A stretch of DNA of 64,000 nt, taken from Acinetobacter proteolyticus (GTDB lineage: Bacteria > Pseudomonadota > Gammaproteobacteria > Pseudomonadales > Moraxellaceae). The translations under genes were made by a program, and so were the position numbers. The notes below the pieces were generated by a model. The model saw only the letters and a program-made list of their open reading frames with translations. It searched no databases and had not been told where the DNA came from. The DNA is taken from positions 303,501 through 367,500 of the forward strand of contig NZ_KB849178.1 of the NCBI RefSeq assembly GCF_000367945.1, read 5' to 3'. The first letter of the stretch is position 1; each line of letters starts with the position of its first letter. Below, piece by piece: positions 37,231 through 45,061 of the stretch.

Positions 37231-37256
37231 GTTTGGACAGATTTTACCGTCCAAAC
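37231..37256 (+). promoter_or_regulatory. Leader hairpin before rplM, possible L13 autoregulatory site
   Basis: A perfect 8-bp stem GTTTGGAC / GTCCAAAC with a 10-base loop in the 5' UTR, 25 bases before the ATG. L13 autoregulates rplM-rpsI in E. coli; that this hairpin is the target is inferred. Confidence 0.45.
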
Positions 37257-37280
37257 CAACTATAATAGGTAGTGGTTTAA

Positions 37281-37709
37281 ATGAAAACTCTCAGCGCTAA
37301 GCCTGCTGAAGTTCAACACGACTGGTATGTTGTTGATGCTTCTGGCAAAACTTTAGGTCGCCTTGCGACTGAAATCGCTCGTCGTTTACGCGGTAAGCAC
37401 AAGACTTCTTATACTCCTCACGTTGACACTGGCGATTACATCGTTGTGATCAATGCTGAACACGTTCAAGTGACTGGTAACAAATCACTTGATAAGAAAT
37501 ACTATCGCCATACTGGTTTCCCTGGTGGTATCCGTGAGACTAACTTCGAGAAGTTAATTGCTCACAAACCTGAAGCAGTTTTAGAAAAAGCTGTTAAAGG
37601 TATGTTACCAAAAGGTCCTCTTGGTTATGCAATGATCAAAAAAATGAAAGTGTACGCTGGTACTGAGCATCCTCATACTGCTCAACAGCCACAAGTTTTG
37701 GACATCTAA
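37281..37709 (+). CDS. rplM: 50S ribosomal protein L13
   Basis: A 142-residue protein. [19 protein letters not shown] and [16 protein letters not shown] are characteristic of bacterial L13, an early-assembly 50S protein that binds 23S domain II. It is followed 12 bases later by rpsI in the standard operon. Confidence 0.98.
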   Translation: MKTLSAKPAEVQHDWYVVDASGKTLGRLATEIARRLRGKHKTSYTPHVDTGDYIVVINAEHVQVTGNKSLDKKYYRHTGFPGGIRETNFEKLIAHKPEAVLEKAVKGMLPKGPLGYAMIKKMKVYAGTEHPHTAQQPQVLDI

Positions 37710-37721
37710 GGGATACAGCAC

Positions 37722-38108
37722 ATGGCTACTAATTATGGTACAGGTCGCCGTAAGACCGCAACTGCACGTGTTTTCTTATCAGCTGGTACAGGTAAACTCG
37801 TAATTAACAACCGTACACTTGAGCAATATTTCGGTCGTGAAACTGCTCGTATGGTTGTGCGTCAGCCTTTAGAGCTTTTAGAAGTTACTGAAAAATTTGA
37901 CCTTTACATCACTGTTAAAGGTGGTGGTATTGGTGGTCAAGCAGGCGCTATCCGTCACGGTATTACTCGTGCATTGATCGCTTCTGACGAAACTTTAAAA
38001 CCTGCTCTTCGTCAAGCTGGTTTCGTTACTCGTGATGCTCGTGAAGTTGAACGTAAGAAACTTGGTTTACGTAAAGCTCGTAAACGTCCTCAATTCTCTA
38101 AACGTTAA
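37722..38108 (+). CDS. rpsI: 30S ribosomal protein S9
   Basis: A 128-residue protein with [14 protein letters not shown] at the start and the conserved C-terminal [12 protein letters not shown] tail, which reaches the P-site tRNA. A strong terminator follows 22 bases after the stop. Confidence 0.98.
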   Translation: MATNYGTGRRKTATARVFLSAGTGKLVINNRTLEQYFGRETARMVVRQPLELLEVTEKFDLYITVKGGGIGGQAGAIRHGITRALIASDETLKPALRQAGFVTRDAREVERKKLGLRKARKRPQFSKR

Positions 38109-38130
38109 TCGTTTTACGAATTGGACAAAA

Positions 38131-38157
38131 AACCTCGGATTTATCCGAGGTTTTTTT
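38131..38157 (+). terminator. Terminator of rplM-rpsI, possibly bidirectional
   Basis: AACCTCGGAT / ATCCGAGGTT hairpin followed by a T7 run, preceded by an A-run that could serve the convergent lipoprotein gene. Confidence 0.9.
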
Positions 38158-38172
38158 ATTACCTAGTTTTAG

Positions 38173-38571
38173 TTATTTCTTTTTAGAGCAATCCATCATC
38201 GCATCACCAGTGCCATCGGCAGAAGTAAACTCCGTGATCGTACAGCCATTTTCTTGATAGCTTCGCGCCGTTTTCGAAAATTGATGATCTTTAGGAATCG
38301 GCGCATTACATGGCTGGTCGGTTTTTTCATCCACCATCTGGACTGGCCCATCGTTATAAATCGTCACTTTACAGCCTTTGACCACATACTGTTTTTTTAT
38401 TCCGCCATATTGTGAGTCATCCTGATCTGCTGCCGCCGCAATCGCGACATCTGTAGCTGCTCCACTCTCCTCTGCTGAGACAACACCTACCGGATTGGAG
38501 ACTGATGCTGAGCTTGCACAACCACCGAGTAATAACGCGCCACAAAGCACAGTAAAGTAATATCGTTTCAT
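38173..38571 (-). CDS. Hypothetical lipoprotein
   Basis: A 132-residue lipoprotein. Start at 38571 (MKRYYFTVL) is supported by GAAGAAGGGA directly upstream; the frame extends to 38622 without such a site. Lipobox LLGGC gives C16. An Ala/Glu/Asp-rich linker follows, then a small domain with cysteine pairs (KGCKVTI, QPCNAP, NGCTITE, MDCSKKK) that could form two disulfides. I do not recognise a family. Confidence 0.65.
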   Translation of the reverse strand: MKRYYFTVLCGALLLGGCASSASVSNPVGVVSAEESGAATDVAIAAAADQDDSQYGGIKKQYVVKGCKVTIYNDGPVQMVDEKTDQPCNAPIPKDHQFSKTARSYQENGCTITEFTSADGTGDAMMDCSKKK

Positions 38572-38698
38572 TCCCTTCTTCTCTCTTTGAACTGATTGAA
38601 TCATAAATCTATTCTGTAACAAGCATATTGTTCAGCTTTAAGTGATTTCCAACGTTAATTTTAGTATTCTAAACAGTCAACCATAATTTTTTGGACTT

Positions 38699-39358
38699 AT
38701 GTCTCTAGAAAATCCCCCAACCCCTGTCCAAGGCATTACGCTTTATAGTCATGCAGATGATTTCCGTTCCCATTGGATTCGTTTTTTACTCGCTGAAAAA
38801 CAAATCAAATACCAACTGATTATTACGGATCATGAAGATGAGGATTTAGCCGATCTCAATCCCTACAATCAGCTACCTATGTTGATTGAGCAAAATCTAA
38901 AGCTGTTTTCAGCCAATGTCATTGCTGAATATTTAGATGACCGCTATCGGCAAAATAAACTTTATGCAGATGCACCGATGGCGCGCGCAGAACAACGTCA
39001 ATATATCTGGCGCTTTGAACAAGACTGGTTCCAACTCGCCGACCATATGCTGAGACATGCAGATAGTTTAGACCCAAAACAAAAACAGAAAGCGCAGAAA
39101 GAATTGAGAGATACCTTGATCTCGCTCACCCCGCTATTTCAACATTTTCCTTATTTTATGTCAGAAACATTTTCAATTCTTGATTGTATGCTAGCCCCGA
39201 TCTTTATACGTCTGAAAAGTATGGGAGTGGAGTTACCTGCACAGCACTGTCGACCTATATTCTTGTATTGTCATCGTATCTTTAGCCGACCATCGTTCAT
39301 TAAATCAATGACAGCTCAAGAAAAAAACAGCTACAATGAATTGATTTCTACGATTTAA
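38699..39358 (+). CDS. sspA: Stringent starvation protein A
   Basis: A 219-residue GST-fold protein without GST catalytic features. The thioredoxin-like N-domain has LYSHADDFRSHWIRFLLAEK and LNPYNQLPMLIE; SspA binds RNA polymerase in stationary phase. sspB follows 14 bases downstream. Sequence divergence from E. coli SspA is notable but the gene pair supports the call. Confidence 0.85.
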   Translation: MSLENPPTPVQGITLYSHADDFRSHWIRFLLAEKQIKYQLIITDHEDEDLADLNPYNQLPMLIEQNLKLFSANVIAEYLDDRYRQNKLYADAPMARAEQRQYIWRFEQDWFQLADHMLRHADSLDPKQKQKAQKELRDTLISLTPLFQHFPYFMSETFSILDCMLAPIFIRLKSMGVELPAQHCRPIFLYCHRIFSRPSFIKSMTAQEKNSYNELISTI

Positions 39359-39372
39359 TAAGTTTTTCAATT

Positions 39373-39798
39373 ATGTCTGAGCAAATAACTTTTACGCCTA
39401 CACGCCCATATCTTGCTCGTGCCATTTATGAATGGATTTGCGATAACCAACTTACTCCTTATTTATTGGTGGATGCGACGCAACCACATACGGATGTTCC
39501 GTTACAATTTGTGAAAGATGGTCAAATTGTTTTAAATCTTGCACCACATGCCATTCACCAGTTGCATATGAGTAATGAGGCGATTAGCTTCTCTGCCCGT
39601 TTCGGTGGCGTTGCAAAGGAAATTTATGTTCCTGTTCGTGCGGTATTAGGCATTTACGCAAGAGAAAATGGTCAAGGCCTATTTTTTGATGCTTCTGAAT
39701 ATGCAGAGATTGAAGAAGCAACTGCAACATCGGTCGAAGAAACAAAGCAAGAAACTGAACCAACGAAAAAGAAACCTTCACTAAGAATTTTAGATTAA
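39373..39798 (+). CDS. sspB: ClpXP protease specificity-enhancing factor SspB
   Basis: A 141-residue protein. The globular domain has RPYLARAIYEWICDNQLTPYL and VLGIYARENGQG; an acidic linker then leads to a C-terminal KPSLRILD tail that would bind the ClpX zinc domain. SspB delivers ssrA-tagged proteins to ClpXP. Confidence 0.92.
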   Translation: MSEQITFTPTRPYLARAIYEWICDNQLTPYLLVDATQPHTDVPLQFVKDGQIVLNLAPHAIHQLHMSNEAISFSARFGGVAKEIYVPVRAVLGIYARENGQGLFFDASEYAEIEEATATSVEETKQETEPTKKKPSLRILD

Positions 39799-39813
39799 GC
39801 GAGGATAGACACG

Positions 39814-40476
39814 ATGGCATTTGACTTAGTTCAATATTTTTCTGAACAAATTAAAATTCAAAAACCGCAACTTTTTGCTCAATATTCTTCGAAAGAAAAA
39901 CAAGCGCATATTGATGAAGTCAATGTATTGGCCCTTGGACAATTGATTAGTCTATGGAAGCAGAATCCACAGAAACTGTATCAAGAAGTTCAAACGGCTG
40001 ACCCATTGTATATTCAAGAAGTTGCTCGCCATCTCACCACCTCAGCCCATAATCAATCGACGCTCAAGAACTCTGAGTTGGAGAACAGTCTTTCAGATGT
40101 ACTCGCTCTACAGTTGACCGAACTCAAACAACTTGATCAAACAGGTAGTTTTGGGCAAACCGGACTGACAGAATTATTATTGGGACAAATCGAACATTTA
40201 TCTGGTCAGGCCGAAGATTGGGTCTGGTCGACCAATCAGTTGACAGAATTACTGGGTTCAAAGCCTGTGATTCAGCAAGAAGTATCTCTCGAAGCGACGA
40301 TGCAAGAGTTCAATCAAATGGTTCATCAAGCGCAACCGATTACGCCAGAGCATGAACCTGTTGCCGAGGTTGAAACACCAGAAACTCCAGCATGGGCTTA
40401 TCTTGTTTCCCCGATCGTGGCATTGGTCATTCTGATCTTTTTGTATTGTTCATATTGCCAATTGGTTTCCGTTTAA
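39814..40476 (+). CDS. Unknown protein with C-terminal membrane anchor, in the sspAB operon
   Basis: A 220-residue protein. It is largely helical and Gln/Glu/Leu-rich, with an acidic proline-containing linker (ITPEHEPVAEVETPETPA) and one C-terminal membrane helix (YLVSPIVALVILIFLYCSYC), so it is probably tail-anchored with its body in the cytoplasm. GAGG precedes the start. It lies 15 bases after sspB and a hairpin follows its stop, so it is probably the last gene of the sspAB transcript. I do not recognise a family. Confidence 0.6.
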   Translation: MAFDLVQYFSEQIKIQKPQLFAQYSSKEKQAHIDEVNVLALGQLISLWKQNPQKLYQEVQTADPLYIQEVARHLTTSAHNQSTLKNSELENSLSDVLALQLTELKQLDQTGSFGQTGLTELLLGQIEHLSGQAEDWVWSTNQLTELLGSKPVIQQEVSLEATMQEFNQMVHQAQPITPEHEPVAEVETPETPAWAYLVSPIVALVILIFLYCSYCQLVSV

Positions 40477-40489
40477 CCTCATCGTTCAC

Positions 40490-40523
40490 ATGATAAAGAA
40501 AGTATGATTGCTTTCTTTATCAT
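40490..40523 (+). terminator. Hairpin after the sspAB operon
   Basis: A 13-bp perfect inverted repeat ATGATAAAGAAAG / CTTTCTTTATCAT with an 8-base loop, 14 bases after the stop. It lacks a clear T-run, so it may terminate weakly or protect the 3' end. Confidence 0.55.
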
Positions 40524-40692
40524 AGACTTACTATTAATTTAATTTTATTTAAAATATTAATTTACTCATATTAATTAGAAATAATTTACATTTATTTACA
40601 ATCAAAATAGGCATTTAAAACCCAAGATTACTGTGAATAAAATCACACTAAAAATAAAATATAATCCTCAATTAGTATTTTTATTTGTTTGT

Positions 40693-40709
40693 TTGACAAA
40701 AATTGTCAA
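40693..40709. promoter_or_regulatory. Perfect inverted repeat, possible regulator site
   Basis: TTGACA and TGTCAA arms with a 5-base AAAAT spacer, ending 40 bases upstream of the -35 box for the Roadblock gene. The position suits an activator; the protein is unknown. Confidence 0.4.
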
Positions 40710-40749
40710 TTATTAGCAAATCGGTCAATTTAATTATTTTAAAGCATGA

Positions 40750-40777
40750 TTGATTTAATAAAAGAGTTTCCTATAAT
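40750..40777 (+). promoter_or_regulatory. Promoter of the Roadblock/GTPase module
   Basis: TTGATT (40750-40755), a 16-base spacer and TATAAT (40772-40777), giving an ~80-base leader before the ATG at 40864. Confidence 0.65.
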
Positions 40778-40863
40778 GAGATTAACTACTTTTGAAAACT
40801 AATCAAAAACAGAAGTGGCGAATATAAATTCATAAACAAAGATGTATTAGTAGAGATAAAATC

Positions 40864-41223
40864 ATGGCTAAAATTTCATTAGAAAGCTTAACAAATATTG
40901 ATGGGTTCGTTGCAGCAGCATTAGTCGATACAGAAAGTGGTTTGGCGCTAGCAACTCAAGGTGGTGGGGCACTTGATTTAGAACTGGCAGCTGCGGGTAA
41001 TACCGAAGTGATTCGAGCAAAACGCCGTGTAGCTAACTCATTGAAACTGAACGATGATATCGAAGACATCCTCATCACACTGGGTAAGGCATATCACTTA
41101 ATCCGCCCATTAGAAAGCAATGGCAATCTATTCCTTTATCTCGTATTAGACCGTAGTAAGTCTAACCTTGCGATGGCTCGCCATGAATTAAAAACATTTG
41201 AAAAAGAATTAGACTTTGCTTAA
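40864..41223 (+). CDS. Roadblock/LC7-like protein
   Basis: A 119-residue single-domain protein. [23 protein letters not shown] and the following helix ([23 protein letters not shown]), then [19 protein letters not shown], follow the Roadblock/LC7 alpha-beta plan (as in MglB and CvnB). Such proteins dimerise and regulate small Ras-like GTPases. A Ras-like GTPase gene and a second Roadblock gene lie 1.1-1.7 kb downstream on the same strand. It has its own promoter and a 161-base gap before the next gene. Confidence 0.72.
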   Translation: MAKISLESLTNIDGFVAAALVDTESGLALATQGGGALDLELAAAGNTEVIRAKRRVANSLKLNDDIEDILITLGKAYHLIRPLESNGNLFLYLVLDRSKSNLAMARHELKTFEKELDFA

Positions 41224-41384
41224 TTCTAAGTTTCAATATACTTAATATATTAGACTTCTTGTATATTTCTTATTTTCATTATTCATTATAAGAAAATATA
41301 AATATGCAAGCGGTCTATTATTAGTCCTTAGTATTAGACTAATTTTGTGCAGTCCAATATTTTATAAAATATTAAAGTGATACT

Positions 41385-42353
41385 ATGAATGGACATTGCA
41401 TTAATATCGCAATTTCAGGTATAAGTTTAAAAGTTTCAGATGAGTTAAAAATAGAACTTAGAAAAACAATACCTCATGAATTTGGCATTAACTGGATCAA
41501 CATTGCCGATCCCAATATCGACTTATTATTAATAAATGAAAATTTTTTTGAAACCGAAGGGATTCAACGTATTTTAGAACAAAAAAAACTTCCCTGTTTA
41601 AAAATTTCAAAAGGAGAAGGCTCACAGCATATAGAAGAACACAATACGCTTTACTTACCTTTTCAGCATACTGATGCATTAAAAAACTGGATTCATCTTC
41701 GCCTTTTAAGCTATATCACTCATCAACAGGCGCAACAACCAAAGATCGATTCGATCTCCACCCATAATGCCATCAATGAAAAGTATTTAACTGAGATGTT
41801 AAATCCTGAAAATGCCCGTCTGCATTTGTTTGATGACCACGGTACTTTGGCCATTATAGATACGCGGAGTCAAATTGCATGGCTAGAGCCAACGCGTACC
41901 CACACACAAACCAACCATAGTTTTAAATATGAATTTGCGACCACTTCAAACTTCACCAAAGTCTCTCGCAAAGTTGAATATAACCTGCAAGATTGGTTAT
42001 GGAACCTGTTTTGGCACTCACTCGAGTTTCAGCGTTTAGCGCCCAATGAAAATGAATACTACAAAATTGAATATTGGCCACAGCCAGCTCAAGGCACTGA
42101 CCGCAAAACGAGCTTATTGCTTTCTGCTTGCTTTATACAAGGAGCCCAACTCTATCAAGTTGCAACACAATTAAAACTTCCTATTCAAACGGTTCAACAA
42201 TTTATCGCTGCCTGCATTATTTCTGACAATGGCGGCACTATCCCAGCTTCAGAAAGTCATTACTTAAGAATAGAAACGACTGAACAAACAATTGAACAAC
42301 AAGGTTTTTTAAATAAATTTTTCGGCAAGATCAGACGCCGCTTTGGGCTTTAA
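41385..42353 (+). CDS. Unknown 322-residue protein with an HTH-like C-terminal region
   Basis: Residues ~1-105 look like a degenerate receiver-type alpha/beta domain (DPNIDLLLINENFFETEGIQRIL). The C-terminal ~70 residues include IQGAQLYQVATQLKLPIQT and VQQFIAACIISDNGG, resembling a winged-helix/HTH unit, and end in a basic tail (KFFGKIRRRFGL). It precedes the GTPase gene by eight bases. In actinobacterial conservons the equivalent slot is held by CvnC (DUF742), also a winged-helix-type protein; that parallel is inferred. I do not recognise the family with certainty. Confidence 0.62.
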   Translation: MNGHCINIAISGISLKVSDELKIELRKTIPHEFGINWINIADPNIDLLLINENFFETEGIQRILEQKKLPCLKISKGEGSQHIEEHNTLYLPFQHTDALKNWIHLRLLSYITHQQAQQPKIDSISTHNAINEKYLTEMLNPENARLHLFDDHGTLAIIDTRSQIAWLEPTRTHTQTNHSFKYEFATTSNFTKVSRKVEYNLQDWLWNLFWHSLEFQRLAPNENEYYKIEYWPQPAQGTDRKTSLLLSACFIQGAQLYQVATQLKLPIQTVQQFIAACIISDNGGTIPASESHYLRIETTEQTIEQQGFLNKFFGKIRRRFGL

Positions 42354-42361
42354 GGATTGAT

Positions 42362-42904
42362 ATGATTCTCCAACAATATAAAATTGTCTTTGCAGGAAGC
42401 ATGGGTGCAGGTAAAACCGAAGCAATCAAATCGCTTTCAGAAATTCCTGTCCTTGCGACCGAAGCATTCAATACTGATAGTCAGGCCCATAATAAAATGC
42501 AAACTACGGTAGGTATTGATTATGGTGAGATTACTTTAGATGACGGTGTAAAAGTGGGCTTATATGGCACTCCAGGCCAGTCACGCTTTGATTTTATTTG
42601 GCCAGTGATTTGCCAAGGCGCTTTAGGCGTTATTTTATTGGTTGACCACAACAGTAAAGTACCGATCGAAGAACTTGAGAGTTATTTGGATACCTTTAAG
42701 GACTATACCCAGAATATTTCAATCGGCATCACCCACGTGGATGAGAACAAGGGACAACCTACGACCATCTATCGTGAGTGGTTAATTCAAAATGACTACC
42801 AATATCCCTTATTTTTTATTGATGCACGTAAACAAGAACATATTTTGCTCATGATTGAATCTCTCATTGCAGCATTAGAAGTCAATTTAAAAGCAACAAA
42901 CTAA
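42362..42904 (+). CDS. Ras-like small GTPase (MglA/CvnD type)
   Basis: A 180-residue single-domain GTPase. The P-loop GSMGAGKT is at residues 12-19. The G3 region reads GLYGTPGQSRFDF, with GTPGQ in place of canonical DxxGQ as in bacterial MglA-like and COG2229 proteins. The G4 position reads THVD rather than NKxD, so nucleotide specificity should not be assumed. The SAK-like G5 is IDARK. It lies between the HTH-like protein and a second Roadblock/LC7 gene, both within about 25 bases. Confidence 0.8.
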   Translation: MILQQYKIVFAGSMGAGKTEAIKSLSEIPVLATEAFNTDSQAHNKMQTTVGIDYGEITLDDGVKVGLYGTPGQSRFDFIWPVICQGALGVILLVDHNSKVPIEELESYLDTFKDYTQNISIGITHVDENKGQPTTIYREWLIQNDYQYPLFFIDARKQEHILLMIESLIAALEVNLKATN

Positions 42905-42926
42905 TTACTTTATATAGAGAAGAATT

Positions 42927-43346
42927 ATGTTCAGTATTCCCAGTCAGCAACGTACAGCACCTAAAGAGCTGATTCAGTTTGCAAAAGCACAGGCCAATGA
43001 TATTTTAACCAATATCCGAGGCGTCGATTATATTATGCTCTGCTCTACCGATGGCTTTGAGCTCGCCTCCATTTACAAGAAGAACCCTTATAACAGCACC
43101 AAACTTGCGGCTGTTAGTAGTTCAATCTTGGCCATGGTCACCGCTTTTCTCAATGAAATCCAACTGACTGGATGCCAAAGTATTACCTTGGATGCTGAAA
43201 ATGGTAAAGCCATTCTGACCTCAATCCCTGCTCCTCATCATCCCATGGTGATGGTGACTTTAAGCAATAAAGATGTCTTGTTAGGACAACTGCTCTATAG
43301 TTTGAAACAAACCAGCAGTGCAATCGTCGACGCTGACCAAGCTTAA
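42927..43346 (+). CDS. Roadblock/LC7-like protein, second copy
   Basis: A 139-residue protein with NIRGVDYIMLCSTDGFELASI, a long helix (NSTKLAAVSSSILAMVTAF), then QSITLDAENGKAILTSIP and VMVTLSNKDVLLGQLLYSLKQ, the Roadblock/LC7 pattern. It is likely the GTPase-activating or scaffold partner of the GTPase encoded 22 bases upstream. The sequence differs strongly from the first Roadblock protein, so the two probably have separate tasks. Confidence 0.78.
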   Translation: MFSIPSQQRTAPKELIQFAKAQANDILTNIRGVDYIMLCSTDGFELASIYKKNPYNSTKLAAVSSSILAMVTAFLNEIQLTGCQSITLDAENGKAILTSIPAPHHPMVMVTLSNKDVLLGQLLYSLKQTSSAIVDADQA

Positions 43347-43362
43347 CCTTTTTCGCATCACG

Positions 43363-43396
43363 AAATCTGACAGGCATTGTTAGCTTGTCAGATTTT
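43363..43396 (+). terminator. Terminator of the Roadblock/GTPase module
   Basis: AAATCTGACA / TGTCAGATTT inverted repeat with a T-rich tail, 17 bases after the last stop. Confidence 0.8.
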
Positions 43397-43705
43397 GTTC
43401 ATTTATAGCCCCTATAATAAATAGATTAATTTAAATTTTCATTTTTGAAGCATTTCATTTCCTATATTTCACTAAATAACCATCCCAATCTGTTAAATAA
43501 TTCCTAAATTAGTCAGAAATATGAAATAAAATATTGTTTTTTAAAACATCAGATGAATGGTTGTAAATTTAAATGATTTAGCAATATTTTTTCATTATTA
43601 TAATTTTCGAACAAATAACAATCATAAAATTTTCACAAATGAATAATTTTAACAACATAGCATTGTATTTGTTCAGACATTATTAAGCACTATGGAGAGA
43701 TAAAG
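43397..43705. other. AT-rich intergenic region before the sphingomyelinase gene
   Basis: No ORF is supported. It is very AT-rich, with TTGT- and TATT-type elements but no promoter I can call confidently. GGAGAGAT lies just before the sphingomyelinase ATG. No Pho box was seen. Confidence 0.5.
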
Positions 43706-45049
43706 ATGAAGCTGAAGAGCTTAAAACTAGGCGCAGGGGTCGCGCTCTTAATCAGTGGTTTTTCTACCCAACAGACCTTGGCTGATTCCTACGTGTTTGT
43801 GACCAATACCACGCCACAAACCGTATCAATACAAGTCAATCAAACTGGGGCAAGCTTACAGCAAGGCAGTGAATGGGCGCAGGAAGCGACCCAACTTGCA
43901 CCCTACGAGACCAAACGTGTGTTACGCATGAACCGCTATACCGGGATCAAATCAGGTAAAACCTATAACTTTGATACCGTTCTCAGCAGTGGTAATTCAC
44001 AAGTGACCCTCAAACAAACCATGACAGGAACTTGGTCGGGCAGCAATATTAAACATGGGATTCAAACGGCGACCACAACATCACCTTGGTATTCAGATCG
44101 TGATGTGCATCGTATTAGTACAACTTATGGGGGTTTATCTGCACAAGCAGCGGTAAAAGCTGAGTACACGGGGGGCTATGATGACTTCCACTACACTATT
44201 CATCAAAACACACTTCAAGAGCCTGTTTCAGCCAGTGCCGATGAGTTAAAGGTACTGACTTATAATATTTATGCCCTGCCCATGGTGGCGAGTAAAATCA
44301 GCGAACGCTTGGCTGAATTACCAAATCATTTAAACGGTTACGATGTGATTATGATGCAAGAAGCCTTTGCTTCATCGCGTACTGGCATGCTGAATCAACT
44401 GGCTCAACAGTACCCATACCAAACGCATATTCCAGTCGGTTCTGGCTATAACTTGTTTGATAGTGGCTTGGTGATTGTCAGCCGTTATCCAATCGTTAAA
44501 ACAGCACAATTGATTTATCCAGACTGTACAGGAACTGATTGTTTTGCGGATAAAGGTGTGTTGTATGCGGAAATCATTAAGAATGGTAAGGCGTATCATG
44601 TCACCTCTACGCATACCGCTTCTTTTGATACCGATGCAGCACGCGCATTGCGTCAGGTTCAATTCAAACAAATTCGCCAATTGGTGGATCAGCAGAATGT
44701 TCCAAGTTTTGATGCTGTGCTCATGGGCGGTGATTTTAATGTGAACAAATTGTTATGGCCGCAAGATTATCAAGACATGTTGACCAATCTGAATGCGACA
44801 GCTGCACCAAGTACAGGCTATACAGCTTCGACCTTTGACCCACGCGTGAATAAATTGGCTGGAGCAGCAGGTTCAGGCGGTGCAACAGTGGAATATCTGG
44901 ATTATGTGGTGGCTTCAAATAATCATCGTCAACCGACTCAGTCGCGTAACGATGTTCGCATCTTACGTACCACAGCTGACCCACTGTATATGACTTGGGA
45001 TCTTTCCGATCACTTCCCGGTAATGGGACAGTTTAATTACGGCCCATAA
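43706..45049 (+). CDS. Secreted sphingomyelinase/phospholipase C-type phosphodiesterase
   Basis: A 447-residue protein. The signal peptide ends near residue 26 (QTLA-DSY). An N-terminal beta-rich domain (~27-175) precedes an endonuclease/exonuclease/phosphatase-fold catalytic domain: LTYNIYALP (N187), MMQEAF (E219), GGDFNVN (D343, N345) and SDHFPV (D435, H436), the neutral sphingomyelinase active-site set. Two cysteines (CTGTDC) may form a disulfide. It is likely exported and acts on sphingomyelin or phosphatidylcholine. A foldase-like protein is encoded 12 bases downstream. Confidence 0.87.
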   Translation: MKLKSLKLGAGVALLISGFSTQQTLADSYVFVTNTTPQTVSIQVNQTGASLQQGSEWAQEATQLAPYETKRVLRMNRYTGIKSGKTYNFDTVLSSGNSQVTLKQTMTGTWSGSNIKHGIQTATTTSPWYSDRDVHRISTTYGGLSAQAAVKAEYTGGYDDFHYTIHQNTLQEPVSASADELKVLTYNIYALPMVASKISERLAELPNHLNGYDVIMMQEAFASSRTGMLNQLAQQYPYQTHIPVGSGYNLFDSGLVIVSRYPIVKTAQLIYPDCTGTDCFADKGVLYAEIIKNGKAYHVTSTHTASFDTDAARALRQVQFKQIRQLVDQQNVPSFDAVLMGGDFNVNKLLWPQDYQDMLTNLNATAAPSTGYTASTFDPRVNKLAGAAGSGGATVEYLDYVVASNNHRQPTQSRNDVRILRTTADPLYMTWDLSDHFPVMGQFNYGP

Positions 45050-45061
45050 ACGGAATGCGGT

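Larger units (their letters stand above)
40524..40863. other. AT-rich intergenic region before the Roadblock/GTPase module
   Basis: No gene is supported here. It contains a perfect dyad TTGACA-AAAAT-TGTCAA at 40693-40709 and a good sigma-70 promoter at 40750-40777. The rest is A/T-rich tracts, which may favour nucleoid-protein binding. Confidence 0.6.

Noticed and set aside
41318..41372. Weak inverted repeats between the first Roadblock gene and the 322-residue gene
   Set aside because: AT-rich pairing such as AATATTTTATAAAATATT is expected by chance in this composition; no clear terminator or promoter can be called.
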